Source: Brassica napus | Taxonomy: Eukaryota > Streptophyta > Magnoliopsida > Brassicales > Brassicaceae | Reading direction: 5' to 3' | DNA: 64,000 bases | Assembly (NCBI RefSeq): GCF_020379485.1 | Contig: NC_063438.1 | Location: 6,342,835-6,406,834 of the forward strand | Shown: positions 35,837 through 46,753 of the stretch, piece after piece | How positions within the stretch are numbered: the first letter of the stretch is position 1 | How the letters are laid out: each line of letters begins with the position of its first letter | Made by a program: the position numbers and the translations under genes | Notes under the pieces: generated by a model | Told to the model about the DNA's origin: nothing | Seen by the model: the letters and a program-made list of their open reading frames with translations, nothing else | The model's database searches: none

Positions 35837-35995
35837 ATAAAATCTTCGGAACGACGCCGTTTGATCTTTTTGTCTATAACAAAAGATTAGTTTAATCCCC
35901 GAAATAAACTTTTACGATAAGCCGAGGTCCTAAAATGAAATATTATGACAATTTTAAGACGTGGCGTCTCTCCACTGGATGCAAGTTGACAACAA
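35837..35995. repeat. Tandem-repeat unit 2, upstream of the small gene
   Basis: A copy of unit 1 that was not split. It begins with the exact 28 bases found at 31915-31942 and ends near CTGGATGCAAG. It includes one GACGTGGCGT. It lies about 90 bp upstream of the ATG at 36082 and so is probably part of that gene's promoter. Confidence 0.8.
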
Positions 35996-36081
35996 CTATA
36001 ATTTATCTATCTATCGGTCACCTGCTGCTGCTCCTGCTTGCATCCTCTCTTCTTCCTCCACCGTCGTCAAGCTGCTCAACG

Positions 36082-36957
36082 ATGGCTATGGCGGCGTCTA
36101 TCCTCCAAGCTTCTCCGCTTTCGGTGAATATCAACAGTAAGCTTTCTCCTCCCTATTATTCACCTTCGTTTCCCCCTTTCTCCCCTTGAGATTTCATTTT
36201 TAACCTAATCGAGGAATTGAGAAACTCTGTGTTGATTGAACCTCTGTAGAAAACCTGCGGATTCGTAGCTCAGGGTTGGTCGGAGGAATCGAAAGACGAG
36301 ATAGAGTCTCCTCGTTAAGTGCGGTGGGGATGGGATTGGGTAGTCGAAAGCGATCTCTTTTGATATGCAACTCCGCCGCTGTAAGACATCTCGACAGTGA
36401 CACGTGTCTTTTGATTCTGATTGTGGCGTTATCTAAGTGTTTGGTTGCTTGTTATGATGTGTGTCGTTAGTTATCATCAAACTGACAATCTTCTTTTTTT
36501 TCTGTTAATTCCCTTGCAGAACGCGAAGTGCAGTGAAAGTCAAGGTCAAACACAGACCGTTACTCGGGAGTCTCCGACAATAACACAAGCTCCTGTCCAC
36601 TGTAAGCCATTGTTTCCTCTCTCTGCTTCTTTTGTTTTTGTTATATAATGGCACCAGACACATGTCCCCTAGATTTTGAGGGATAGTAGGAAGCTAGGAA
36701 TGCGTTATCTTATCATTTGAACTTAGTTTGAAAAGAGGAGTCTTGTTTTTGTTGAATTTTCAGCTAAGGAGAAATCACCAAGCCTGGATGATGGAGGAGA
36801 CGGGTTCCCACCGCGAGATGATGGAGATGGAGGTGGAGGAGGAGGCGGTGGTGGCAACTGGTCTGGTGGCTTCTTCTTCTTTGGTTTTCTCGCTTTCTTG
36901 GGTTTACTGAAGGATAAAGAGGGTGAGGAGGATTATCGAGGGGGCAGAAGACGATGA
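36082..36957 (+). CDS. Small, probably plastid-targeted protein with a C-terminal membrane segment
   Basis: Four exons: 36082-36136, 36250-36380, 36520-36601 and 36764-36957. All introns are GT-AG and the frame closes to 153 residues. The N-terminus (MAMAASILQASPLSVN, then SSLSAVGMG and KRSLLICNSAA) has the serine-rich, basic, non-acidic character of a chloroplast transit peptide, with a likely cleavage near CNSAA. The mature part is acidic (DDGGDGF, DDGDGG), has a run of nine glycines, then GNWSGGFFFFGFLAFLGLL, a single probable membrane helix, and ends KDKEGEEDY-RGGRRR. I do not recognise the family and give no function. The gene is divergent from COP1, and before the LINE arrived the two start codons would have been only about 0.5 kb apart, so they may share a promoter region. 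Confidence 0.8.
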
Positions 36958-38808
36958 TGATGTGTATGCTTCACTGGATTAGTGTTGTTTTTTGCTGCAT
37001 ACGACTTGAGAATCACACTTGCTTATCTTAGAGCTGAAACATACATGGTCTCGTGTTGTAATGTCTCTTGTTGGTCGGTATTTAAGCTTTTCCAAACTTA
37101 TTATATGAAACACATTTCCAACAATTCACACAAATTTATGATGTTTTGTTACCTCTATGCAATAACTCACACCGAAGTGCAAAGTGGTCATTCTCTTTCT
37201 TTAAAACAACAGTTGATACAGATACATATTCATTCATTAGGTTGGCGATTGTCATGACTCATAACTAGAGCACCAAAAGTCAGATGTTATTTGATGCTAG
37301 AGAAGTTCTCATAGAGCGATCAAATGTTGGGCTAAAAGTAGGCAGAAGGTCATCAAATAAACTCAGCCCAGTAAAAGATTACTTGTGGCCCATTAGTGGG
37401 CTATGTGCAAAACTGCAGCCTATCCACCCCAAAGTTGCAGGGAGGAATTTGGTAATAGCGTGGCAGTGAATCATAATTCAACCAAGTCTTAACACTGAGG
37501 TGGACCGAATTATAAAGCCACTTGGCCTGTTCCAGGCTTCCAGCTTCTATCAAGTTCTGTTTCCATTGAAAAGTATCCTATTGATGGTTTTGCTTATTTA
37601 ACATGGGCAGGCGTTTGCTAATAAACTTTAAAAACATATTATTTGGTAGATTTGCCTTTATAGCAAATAAAAATGAATATTTTGATGGGATAAAAATATA
37701 AAAGTCGGGATCTGTACCAGAAAAGTGAGAGAACTCTTCTTGACGTTAAAGCCTTTCAAACGGTCAAACCGGTCTAACAAACCGCGTTAAAACCCACGTG
37801 CACGTATGAAGTGGACGTTACCACAGACAATCGCGACCTTTCTGCTTCCGTGGCACAATACTGATGGGTCAGAAATTCAGTATCATTGCTCTTACACTCT
37901 GCCAAATACCATCGCGCACAAGATTTTCCACACAATGCAATAGATTTCTTGTGCTCGAATCTATTTTTTGGACCATTTTACCCCTGTGTATGTTTGTTTT
38001 CTTCTAGTGTACGAGTGAAGACTTTCGCTTCTCCCACTACACCATTGGAAGCCTTGGTCTCAAAGACTGTGTTTCTTTTCTCCTTTTTAAATTTTCATTT
38101 TTTAAGTTTTTTTTTTTTTTGAAAAAGTTCATTTTTCAAGTTGTTTAGGAATTTTCTAAAGCCAGTTTGTCCCTTATATGATGTCAGTTTAGGCACCAAA
38201 ACATTAAATTGGATCTATTTGTTTCCAATAAAACACCAAATAATAATTTTATCAAATTTGATGTTTTGTTTGTGTAACATTATTAATCACACCAGATATT
38301 TAAATAATATATTATTTTTATTAACTATAAATAAATTAATATTATTACTTTTTTACAAAAAATATAGCTAGATGTCAAACAAATACAAAAAATATAGCTA
38401 AAAAGAAATATATCATGCTATTTGTATTTTTACATTACTAAACATTAAAATAACATTTTTATTCTCACATTAATAAACATCAAAATTTTATCAAATAAGC
38501 ATAAAATATAAATATGATAAAATATTATTAGTCAATTACAAATAATTAATCTATTAAAACTGATGACAAAAAAATCTATTCAAACTAAAAATAATAATAT
38601 ATAATGTTGTTTTGATGTATAATTTAGTGTTGTTGTTAGAGATGAAAAAATAAAATTTAATATCATAACACCAAATTTAACGTTATTTCAACACTAAATG
38701 TGATATTATTTTTAATTTGCCGTAAGACTATGTAAAATACATCTTGTTATTTTAAAAAATCTATAAAAGAAATAAGATCTATCCCAATATATTTTTTGCA
38801 GAAAAATA
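36958..38808. other. Intergenic stretch with a promoter-like piece
   Basis: Contains the probable 3' UTR of the small gene (to about 37.1 kb). At 37690-38100 lies a more GC-balanced segment with a G-box, CACGTG, at 37795-37800 followed directly by CACGT, and then a frame near 38000 reading VRVKTFASPTTPLEALVSKT that runs into a T tract. This could be the remnant of a gene start. The rest is AT-rich and non-coding. Confidence 0.45.
37795..37805. promoter_or_regulatory. G-box followed by a second ACGT core
   Basis: CACGTGCACGT: a perfect G-box (CACGTG) joined to a second ACGT core. Such pairs are typical of light- or ABA-responsive plant promoters. No intact gene follows, so its function here is unknown. 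Confidence 0.4.
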
Positions 38809-39068
38809 CTCCCTCCGTTTTTCAATATAAGTCGTTCTAGAGAAATTTTTTTGTTCCAAATTATATGTCGTTTTTGGTTTTCTATATAACATTTATTAAT
38901 AATTAATATTGTCTAAACAATGATAATATATCTTCTATTTTTCTATTGGTTGAATTGTGGTTAGGTAAATAATTAATGATGTTTTTGTTTCGAAAATATA
39001 AAAAATTTATGATTTTCTTAATCTATGTGCATAGCTTTAAAATGACTTATATTAAAAAACGGAGGGAG
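38809..39068. mobile_element. Stowaway MITE, well preserved
   Basis: Terminal inverted repeats CTCCCTCCGTTTTTCAATAT (left) and its near-perfect complement ending CGGAGGGAG (right), about 27 bp each. TA target duplications at 38807-38808 and 39069-39070. Length 260 bp, no coding capacity. This is the best-preserved member of the family in the window. Confidence 0.9.
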
Positions 39069-39070
39069 TA

Positions 39071-39887
39071 GTATTCATCTAAAAATAGAACGAAAATAAG
39101 AAAATAAGAATACTATTAGTTTTGAAATATAAAGAAAACAGTATTTAAAAAAAAAATAGAGATACATTTAAATAGTTTCTAAAAATTACTATGAAAAATG
39201 AAATGGGTTGGAAATGTTCTAAATTCTAATCTGTTTTTCTAATCGTGAATTTCAGTTATGGTTAGGATTGCTTTTGAGACAATAATCCTTGCGTGATTCT
39301 CAACCTATAGTCTACGACTTGTTCTTTTTCCAATTAAAAAAAATTAAAAAGAAGGAATACCGTAGATCTGCCAAACTGTGTTAATAAGTGTTATTTTACC
39401 CAATTGCTTCATGTCGTTGTTACCTTGAAACTGAAACTTACCATAAAATAGGGATAAAAGAAAGTTTGGAAACCCAAACCATAGTAAAATTGAATTTTGC
39501 AACTTGAATCCGAATCAAATTATAAAAAATTAATCAAGAAAATTCAAGGGATTATTGAAGTAATAAAAAAGAAAAGATTTTACATTTTACATTGAACCAA
39601 ATAAAAACAATTAAAGTAATCAGATCAATTAAATTCATATATATGGTATTCAAAGTAAATAGAGTGAATTGGTATGAAACAAAAAAGAATTATGAAATTA
39701 GCAAAGTATTTATGATGAGACACTTTTAGGCCGCACACTGTAAAAGAGTAAGTCCTGTTATTGAAACGTTGTTTTAGGCGATTTGGTTAGCTAACAAGGA
39801 CCGAAAATACACCTGACATAGAAGTATTCAACTGCATAAAAATATATGGTTAGAAGCTTGTTCACTAAAAAAGAAAATTTTTCTTTG
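39071..39887. other. AT-rich intergenic stretch
   Basis: No gene or element recognised between the MITE and the old LINE. Confidence 0.5.
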
Positions 39888-40810
39888 ATCTATCATACAG
39901 AGGACAATGCCTTTAGGAGAGAACCTACAACATAGAAATATAACATCAGGAACACTCTATAATCGATGCAATGAAATGGAAACCGCAATGCATACCTTCT
40001 TTCAATGCCCCTTTGCGAAAGAAGTTTGAATTCATGTTCCCCTCAATCAAGTAGTTCACCTCGCTACGGAGAAGAGTTTCAAGGAAGCAATGGTTCAAAC
40101 AAGCGATATGTCTCCCACCAACAGGAATCACGAATACAATACTCCCATTGATCTGTTGGGCACTTTGAATTGCTCGGAATCTACTTATTTTTGAAAGCAA
40201 AACTTTCTCACTTGCAGATACGAAAGGGGTAAGATTGGCAAGAGAATGGACCTCAGCAAAGGGGTCAGTTCAAACGAAGACATGAAATTTACCTCATTAG
40301 GAAAGGAACCTGCAAAATTCGATTGACGATCTTACGGTTACGACTTGTAGATCAGACGCAGCCTGGGATAAACGGTCAAAAAGAGATAGAGTGACATGGA
40401 TTCTAACAGATTCGGCTAGATCCTGCATCAGTCAAGGGGCTGCAACACATGGATTCGTTAATTCCCCTCTCATCGCGGAGGCAATTGCTCTTCGATCAGG
40501 TCTTCTCTCTGCAGTGAAACTAGGGCTTCCGAAGCTCTGATTATTCTTTGACAATACAATGCACATCTGAGCTATAAGGAATGACATGCAAATCAAGAAA
40601 ATTTTCAGTATCGTCAGAGATATCAAGCAAATCTCCTCTATTTTCGTCGAAATATCTTTTTCTCACTTTTCTCGTTTGATGAACGCTGAAGCCGATTCGT
40701 TGGCTAAGCAATTTCTGTCTTCTTTTTTTATTATGGATCCATTCATAGGCTGACTTTGGATATGAGACCAGATTCTATATTAATGAAGTATGTGTGACAA
40801 AAAAAAAGAA
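39888..40810 (+). pseudogene. Old LINE 3' fragment (zf-RVT and RNase H remnants)
   Basis: In shifting plus-strand frames one can read RRENLQHRNITSGTLYNRCN, then ETAMHTFFQCPFAKEV, the pattern of the zf-RVT domain (C..C...H..F.C). Further on come VTWILTDSARSCISQGAATH, PLIAEAIALRSGL and MNAEADSLAKQF, the degraded RNase H domain of a plant LINE. Several frameshifts and stops interrupt it. It ends in a poly-A stretch at about 40799-40810. The reverse transcriptase part is missing. It is unrelated in age to the LINE at 32-35 kb, being much more decayed. Confidence 0.75.
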
Positions 40811-40814
40811 GCAA

Positions 40815-42083
40815 TCTTATATATTAAAACAGAAGTCATGACTTCTTTTCATGTGTGATTTTTTAAATTTGGACCATTCTTAGAAAATATCTTATTTTAC
40901 ATAAGATCATTATTATATTTTTTAATATATTTATCTTTTTTATTTGAAATACAAATAAATATATTTAAAATGTTCTAACAAAATCTTTTTAAAATCTTCT
41001 TAGAATATTTTTAAATTTACTTTCAAACATTAGTTAGTTTTAATTTAAATTATCATAAAATATAATTACAAATTAAAATTGAATATAGTTTTGGTTTATA
41101 AACGAAAATTTAAATAAAATGAAATTAATTAATTTCACAAATACATATACAAATAATTTTTAAAGATTTTGTTAGAAATAAATATTTTTAATTTTAATTT
41201 TTTCAAATTTGTTTTCTAATAAAATAAAAAATCATGATTTTTTGATGAGTGATATTTTTATTTGGACCATCATTTAAATTTTATATTAAATGTATATCAC
41301 TAATGCTAATATACATAATTATTTTAACTATTTTAATCATAATATCTTTTATTTAAAAAAAAAAAAAAATTCTAACAAATCTATTGAAAAAGATTATAAT
41401 AAGATCTTAATTGTCATAAATTGAATATAAATATTTTCAACTAATTTTGTAATTAGTAATGAAATGTTACTAAAAGAATAAAACTATATCCTATTTTATT
41501 AATTTTATAATAATATCTATCATTTTAAAATAAAAATATTATATTGAACAAAATATGATAAAATTATTTTAAATTGATAAGTTAACATATTTTATTTTCA
41601 TAAATATAAAATATTTATGCTAAAAATATAATATGTTGGTAGAACGGGTTAATATTAGTAAACTATATAATACATGTATAAAAATTTAACTTATTTTAAA
41701 CTTTTTAATATACAGTAATTTATTATATAAAGTTGATAAACATTAAAAAATTACTAAAAAAACTCTAGCGATTTGAATTACGGATCATAATTACAAATAA
41801 ATTAAATATAAAATTATTTTCATATATGTTGTTTCATGCATTAAAAAATTTAGTTTAGTAATCAAACGTAAATTCAATAAGACAAATATATAATAAGCAA
41901 CATATATATGTGATAATTTTAATTTACAACATGAAAACTATAAAATTATTATATTTGACATAATTATACAAACATTTAAATATGTGAGTAACATTAAAAA
42001 TATATAATAATTATGTAAAACAAATATCTATATATATAAATAAGAAAATATATATCCGCACGGTTGTGCGGGTGGAAATCTAG
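40815..42083 (+). mobile_element. Non-autonomous Helitron
   Basis: Starts TCTTATATATTAAAACAGAA after an A (40814) and ends with the hairpin CCGCACGGTTGTGCGG (42057-42072), then CTAG at 42080-42083, followed by T. Length 1.27 kb, AT-rich, no coding capacity. Its 5' end lies four bases after the poly-A tail of the old LINE. Confidence 0.85.
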
Positions 42084-43018
42084 TTTTACATTAACAGTAA
42101 TAATGATATAAGTAAGTTATAATATTTAAAATTTTACATATTTCGAAACAAAAAATATAGTGACATACAACTTTATATGTGATATTCTTTTTTTTTGGAC
42201 ATCGAACGGCCATTCTATTACTCAAAAAACTTGAGATGGTCTGGATAACCAGACCGAAATAGAACAACCAATATAACAAAACTTTTGATAAAAAGATTTA
42301 GCAGACTTAGCTAACGAATAATATATTTGAAATTTACTTTTCGCTATGATTTATATAGCTTGTGATTTACCGAATAGACTTTTTGATTCAGAAGATATTA
42401 ATAATATAGATTGCCTCAAAAAATATATTAATAATATAGCTTTTGTTAGAAAAACAATATTCTTGATAAAGCTCCCCTGATCTTTTTGTAATACAAACCA
42501 GCATTTTACTTTGTTCTGATTAAATAATATACCGTGTAGTTTACGTTTCCATTTCCCCCTACTCCGCACCAAATGACGAATATACGCCTCATTTCTGCTC
42601 TTTTTTTTAAATTTCCTCCAATTAGTGAATAATAAATTGTCGTAATAATTTGTGTTTGTGGTCGGCTTGTCAAAGCTTAATACCATATCTCTTAAAAAAA
42701 AAATCAGATTGAGCTTAGATATCAATCTTATAATATTGACATGCTTATTTTCCATTTCATAAGTCTTTTATTATTACAGACTTAAAACTTTGATATTCTG
42801 ACTTCTTAGCATTCCAAATTAATTTGACATTAACTATATCTTTTAATGATACATCAATAATATTAAATCTATTGCTCATGAGTTAAAGAAAAACATTTAC
42901 TATTCATTTATCATAATTCATAAATATAGTTGAAAATTTGTAGAGTAGTATTAATAATAGAACCCCACACATCCAAGCACCGTCACTTAAATATGCAAAT
43001 AAACTGCTTTCAATCTAG
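42084..43018. other. AT-rich stretch with a probable LINE tail
   Basis: At about 42188-42330 a T run is followed by GGACATCGAACGGCCATTCT, which on the minus strand resembles the 3' end of a plant LINE with its poly-A tail. A 134-codon minus-strand frame at 42351-42755 has no recognisable domain and low complexity. No gene called. Confidence 0.45.
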
Positions 43019-43274
43019 GGCTTTGAATGGTGACCAAGGAATGGAGGGGAACACTGAATTACTTATCATTCCCAAAAAAAATTACCATTCACAAGGAATA
43101 GTTTTTTCTTTTTGTTCCTCTCCATTCTTTTTTTTGTAGAGAAATATAGAACAAAAACATTCCTGGTTAAATTTGACAAGGAACAAGCATTCTTTCCAAT
43201 TCCTGCAATTTTATTCCTATACGTTCCTTTCCTATTTGTTCCTCGTGTTCCCGAAAAGGTCACCAGTCAGAGCC
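43019..43274. mobile_element. Short inverted-repeat DNA element (MITE), copy 2
   Basis: Ends GGCTTTGAATGGTGACC on the left and, inverted, GGCTCTGACTGGTGACC on the right. TAG flanks both sides (43016-43018 and 43275-43277). Length 256 bp. It belongs to the same family as 3689-3943, with which it shares the TGGTGACC core and nearly the same length. Confidence 0.7.
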
Positions 43275-44393
43275 TAGGTATGATTGCATAGTAAGACTCC
43301 GAATGTTACGATCCGTTCCGTACCGTAATTAACAGTAAACAAAAATTTATATGTATATTATATATCTATACGTTTTTATGCTTATTCTGCACCGCTCAAT
43401 CGGAGCCCAAATGTTTGACACCTGACTATATAACAAATAAATAAATAAGTAAATAAAATATAACAAATAAATAAGTAAATAAATAAAATCAGTTTTATCA
43501 TTTTGTCTGGCCCATAGAGGAACTTTTTTTTATGAAAAAGACTGTATTGATATATGTCAACACATAACAGAGATAAACATATAGGCATAATTAAATAGTA
43601 GTAACTAAAAAATCCAATATATTTGAAATAATATTTACTATATTCTTTCACTTTAAATTTTATTTGATTAAGGGTCTCTTTGATTAATTATGGAACCCTT
43701 GATTAAATGAAGTTTGATCAACTACTTATAAAAGGTTCGGAAAGATAAAAAAAAAAAGAGAGAATAGCGCGGGTCCCACAAGGTTCGGATCTGACGGACA
43801 ATATCAACCCACGGCACAGCAGATTAAATCACGCGTAAACGAGTTGATGATGGAGAAGGGGTAAGATTGTCAATTCGCAAGGACCGGAAGAATTTATTAA
43901 TCCGTACACGAGGGGGCAAAGACCATAACTCAGCAGTGTTTTTATATATTTATTTAAATCCCCAATTTTTATTTTCATCGTTTTCACATTGAAACACATT
44001 AACATTGCGAGAGAGGAAAAAAAAAAAGGCAAATACCAGAAAGGAAGATCCGAAATTTTCAGTTCTAGGGAAAAAGAAAAGGAAATCGCCAAGGAAAATT
44101 TTTCATTTTAATTGGAATATTTTCTCTTTTGGATTCTTTTTTTCAATCAATAAATCTGAAATAAAAAAGATCGTTTTTAACATTGGTTCTTCGTTTGATC
44201 TTTGATCAGAGAAAAAGGAACAAATCTATTTCCTTATTTAATAATCACAGTTTTTTTTTTCCTCTTTGTTGTTGTTAATCATTGTGATCATCGTCTCTTC
44301 TTACACACTCAAAAGAGGATCCGTCTCTGTTTTTATCCCTCTAAAGACCAGTTTTTGATTCTTTTGTGTCTGTGTGTTGTGTTATACCGAGCC
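43275..44393 (+). promoter_or_regulatory. Upstream region of the ZFN2-like gene
   Basis: No other gene. The segment from about 43990 to 44393 is purine- and then pyrimidine-rich and is likely the 5' UTR, given its position next to the ATG at 44394. No single clear TATA box was assigned. Confidence 0.4.
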
Positions 44394-46753
44394 ATGTCTG
44401 AAACTCAGCAGGTTCAGAACTCTACTGGGTCGATTCGATCTTCCGAGAATATTGAAGGTAGTTACTGTTTTCTTAATCTTCAATTTTTATTTTATTTCAT
44501 TAGGGATCCATAAAGAAAACGTTTTTTTTTTCCAGTAATGTGTTTGAAGATCATATAATCTTTTTGTTTATTTGATCATTCAAAGTCTCATTGATTCTGA
44601 ATATTTTCTTCTAAATCTATGGAAGTTAGAAATATGTTGTGGAGGATTCTTCTCTGACAATGTATTCAAATATTTGTTATATGATGCTCATGTCCTCGTG
44701 TTATTGGTGGTATGCTATTTGTAGATACCTTCAGGAGGATGGAAGTTAATGAAGAGCAATCAAGTCAATATCCTGATCGTCCCGGTGAGCGAGATTGCCA
44801 GTTCTTTCTTAGAACTGGGCAGTGTGGCTACGGAAACACCTGCCGTTACAATCATCCTCTTTCTCATCTTCCACAGGTGAGAGATACTTTTTTGCTGACT
44901 CTTCCTTGCTTACAGTTTCTGTTACTTTCAAGCTTACAGTTTGTAATATTTTAGGGTGTCTTTTATCAAAGAGACGACCTGCCTGAGAGGACTGGTCAGC
45001 CAGATTGTGAGGTGCACTGCTTACATGTTACTATCATCTTTTTTTTGGTCTCTGAGTGAATGCATCAAGTTTCCTGCATGTAGCATTAGCTATAGTACTT
45101 AAAGTTGTTCTTGAGTATTTTTTGTTACATAATAGGTAGCTGCATTGGGCATTTATGGTATAGAATATATAATGTCTTGAGTCTTTGCTTATTCAAAAGT
45201 GTTAAAAGTAAAGGTAGTTGACGATGGAGACTGTTTTACCTTTTTTTTCTCTAAAGATGTTTAACGAACACATGCCTCTTCTGTATGCAACTTTATCCGC
45301 AGTATTTTCTGAAGACAGGAGCCTGTAAGTATGGCTCAACATGTAAATATCACCACCCAAAAGACAGGAACGGTGCTGGACCCGTGCTGTTCAATGTTCT
45401 CGGCTATCCTATGCGACAGGTCAGAGATTATTACATCACTAGTTGCATTGTTTTGGAGTAAAACTTTATATTTTTCCTTGTCTCTCTCCAGGGTGAGAAG
45501 TCATGCCCATATTACATGCAGAAAGGAATGTGTAGATTTGGAGTTGCCTGCAAATTCCATCATCCTCATCCTAATCCCCAGCCTCATAATGGCAGCCACG
45601 CTACTACATATGGAATGTCTAACTTTCCTTCTGTTGGGTTTCCTTATGCCGGTGGCTTGCCGATGATGTCTATGCCTCCTGCAACATATGGAGTTATGCC
45701 ACCTCCTGGAACTTATGGAGGAGCTATGCCACGTCCTCAGGTTCCTCACCCTCAGACCTATATGCCCTTCATGGTTCCACCTCCTCAGGGCTGGTCTACT
45801 TACATGGTAGTTCTTAAATATCTTTGCTCGTATACTATAAATAGATAGATACTATACTAGGGCTCTGACACTTCCCTTCATAGAGACCAACTTAGCAAAA
45901 GAATGTCTTAATCTGAACTGTTTTTCTTTCGTGGTGCAGGCTGGATATAATCCCATTTATAATGTGAAAACTCAACTTGACTCCAGCTCGAGTGCATCAG
46001 TTCCTGTGGCAGTGACATCGCATCAGCACAGTGTTTCTGAAAGAGCTGAATGTAGGTTCTTCATGAACACCGGAACCTGTAAATATGGAGATGATTGCAA
46101 GTACACTCATCCGAGAGAGAGGATGTCATCACCAAATCTTCTAAACCCTATTGTTCTTCCAGCTAGATCAGTGAGTAGTTCTCTTGTCTTTCTTCGTTTT
46201 CTACTGCCAAGTACGTGGTAATACTAATTATTCTGCTTTTTGCTGTGTTCAGGGGAAACCAGCGTGTGGTAACTTTGCCTCCGGATACTGCAAGTATGGA
46301 GCAAACTGCAAATTTGATCACCCAATGCCACTAAACCCTTACGATGGTACAGGCTTGACCATGCCTTCTCTGCCTACTGCTTATGCTATACCTGTTACAA
46401 CTCATCTGCCAAGCCGCTCTGATTCAAATGCTCTCTCCAATGGTAGTAAACCTGCTGCAGAGAATCACACCTCAGAGACTGAGAAACAAGACGACAAGTC
46501 TGAAGTGCAGGACCCATCACAACTCAGCGGCTCTGACTCAACTGCTATATCCAATGGTAATAAACCTGCTACAGAGAATGAGACCTCAGAGACGGAAGTA
46601 ACAGAGAAGTCTGAAGTGCAGGGGAGCTCTGATTCAGCGGCCTTGTCCAATGGCAACTCTGGCGCAGAGAGTCCAAGTTCAGAGACTAAGAAACAGGAAG
46701 ACAATCCTTCACAGCCAGACAACTCAGGAAATCAGGACTCATCTGATAAGTGA
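44394..46753 (+). CDS. ZFN2: CCCH zinc-finger protein, ZFN2-like, 7 exons
   Basis: Exons: 44394-44457, 44725-44876, 44956 to about 45012, 45303-45419, 45492-45806, 45940-46170 and 46253-46753, all GT-AG, about 478 residues. Five CCCH fingers are seen: [20 protein letters not shown], then [21 protein letters not shown] across exons 3 and 4, [42 protein letters not shown], and [19 protein letters not shown], mostly C-x8-C-x5-C-x3-H (the last x7). This arrangement is that of the plant ZFN family, nuclear nucleic-acid-binding proteins; ZFN1 has been reported to have ribonuclease activity. The region after finger 3 is rich in P, M, G and Y. The C-terminus has three imperfect repeats of an SDS-ALSNG...SETE unit. 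The ZFN2 symbol rests on domain layout and closeness to COP1. Confidence 0.9.
46440..46735 (+). repeat. In-frame triplicated tail of the ZFN2-like gene
   Basis: Three direct repeats of about 90 bases encode units of the type SDS-A-SNG-KPA-EN-TSETE. They give a longer C-terminus than I expect of the Arabidopsis protein (about 450 residues from memory). Confidence 0.75.

Noticed and set aside
31915..35864. 28-base exact direct repeat as the LINE target duplication
   Set aside because: The LINE has its own 14-bp duplication next to its poly-A and 5' end; the 28 bases are the start of an older tandem repeat.
42351..42755. 134-codon minus-strand frame
   Set aside because: AT-rich composition, no domain, no promoter or splice context that would support it; kept only as a remark.
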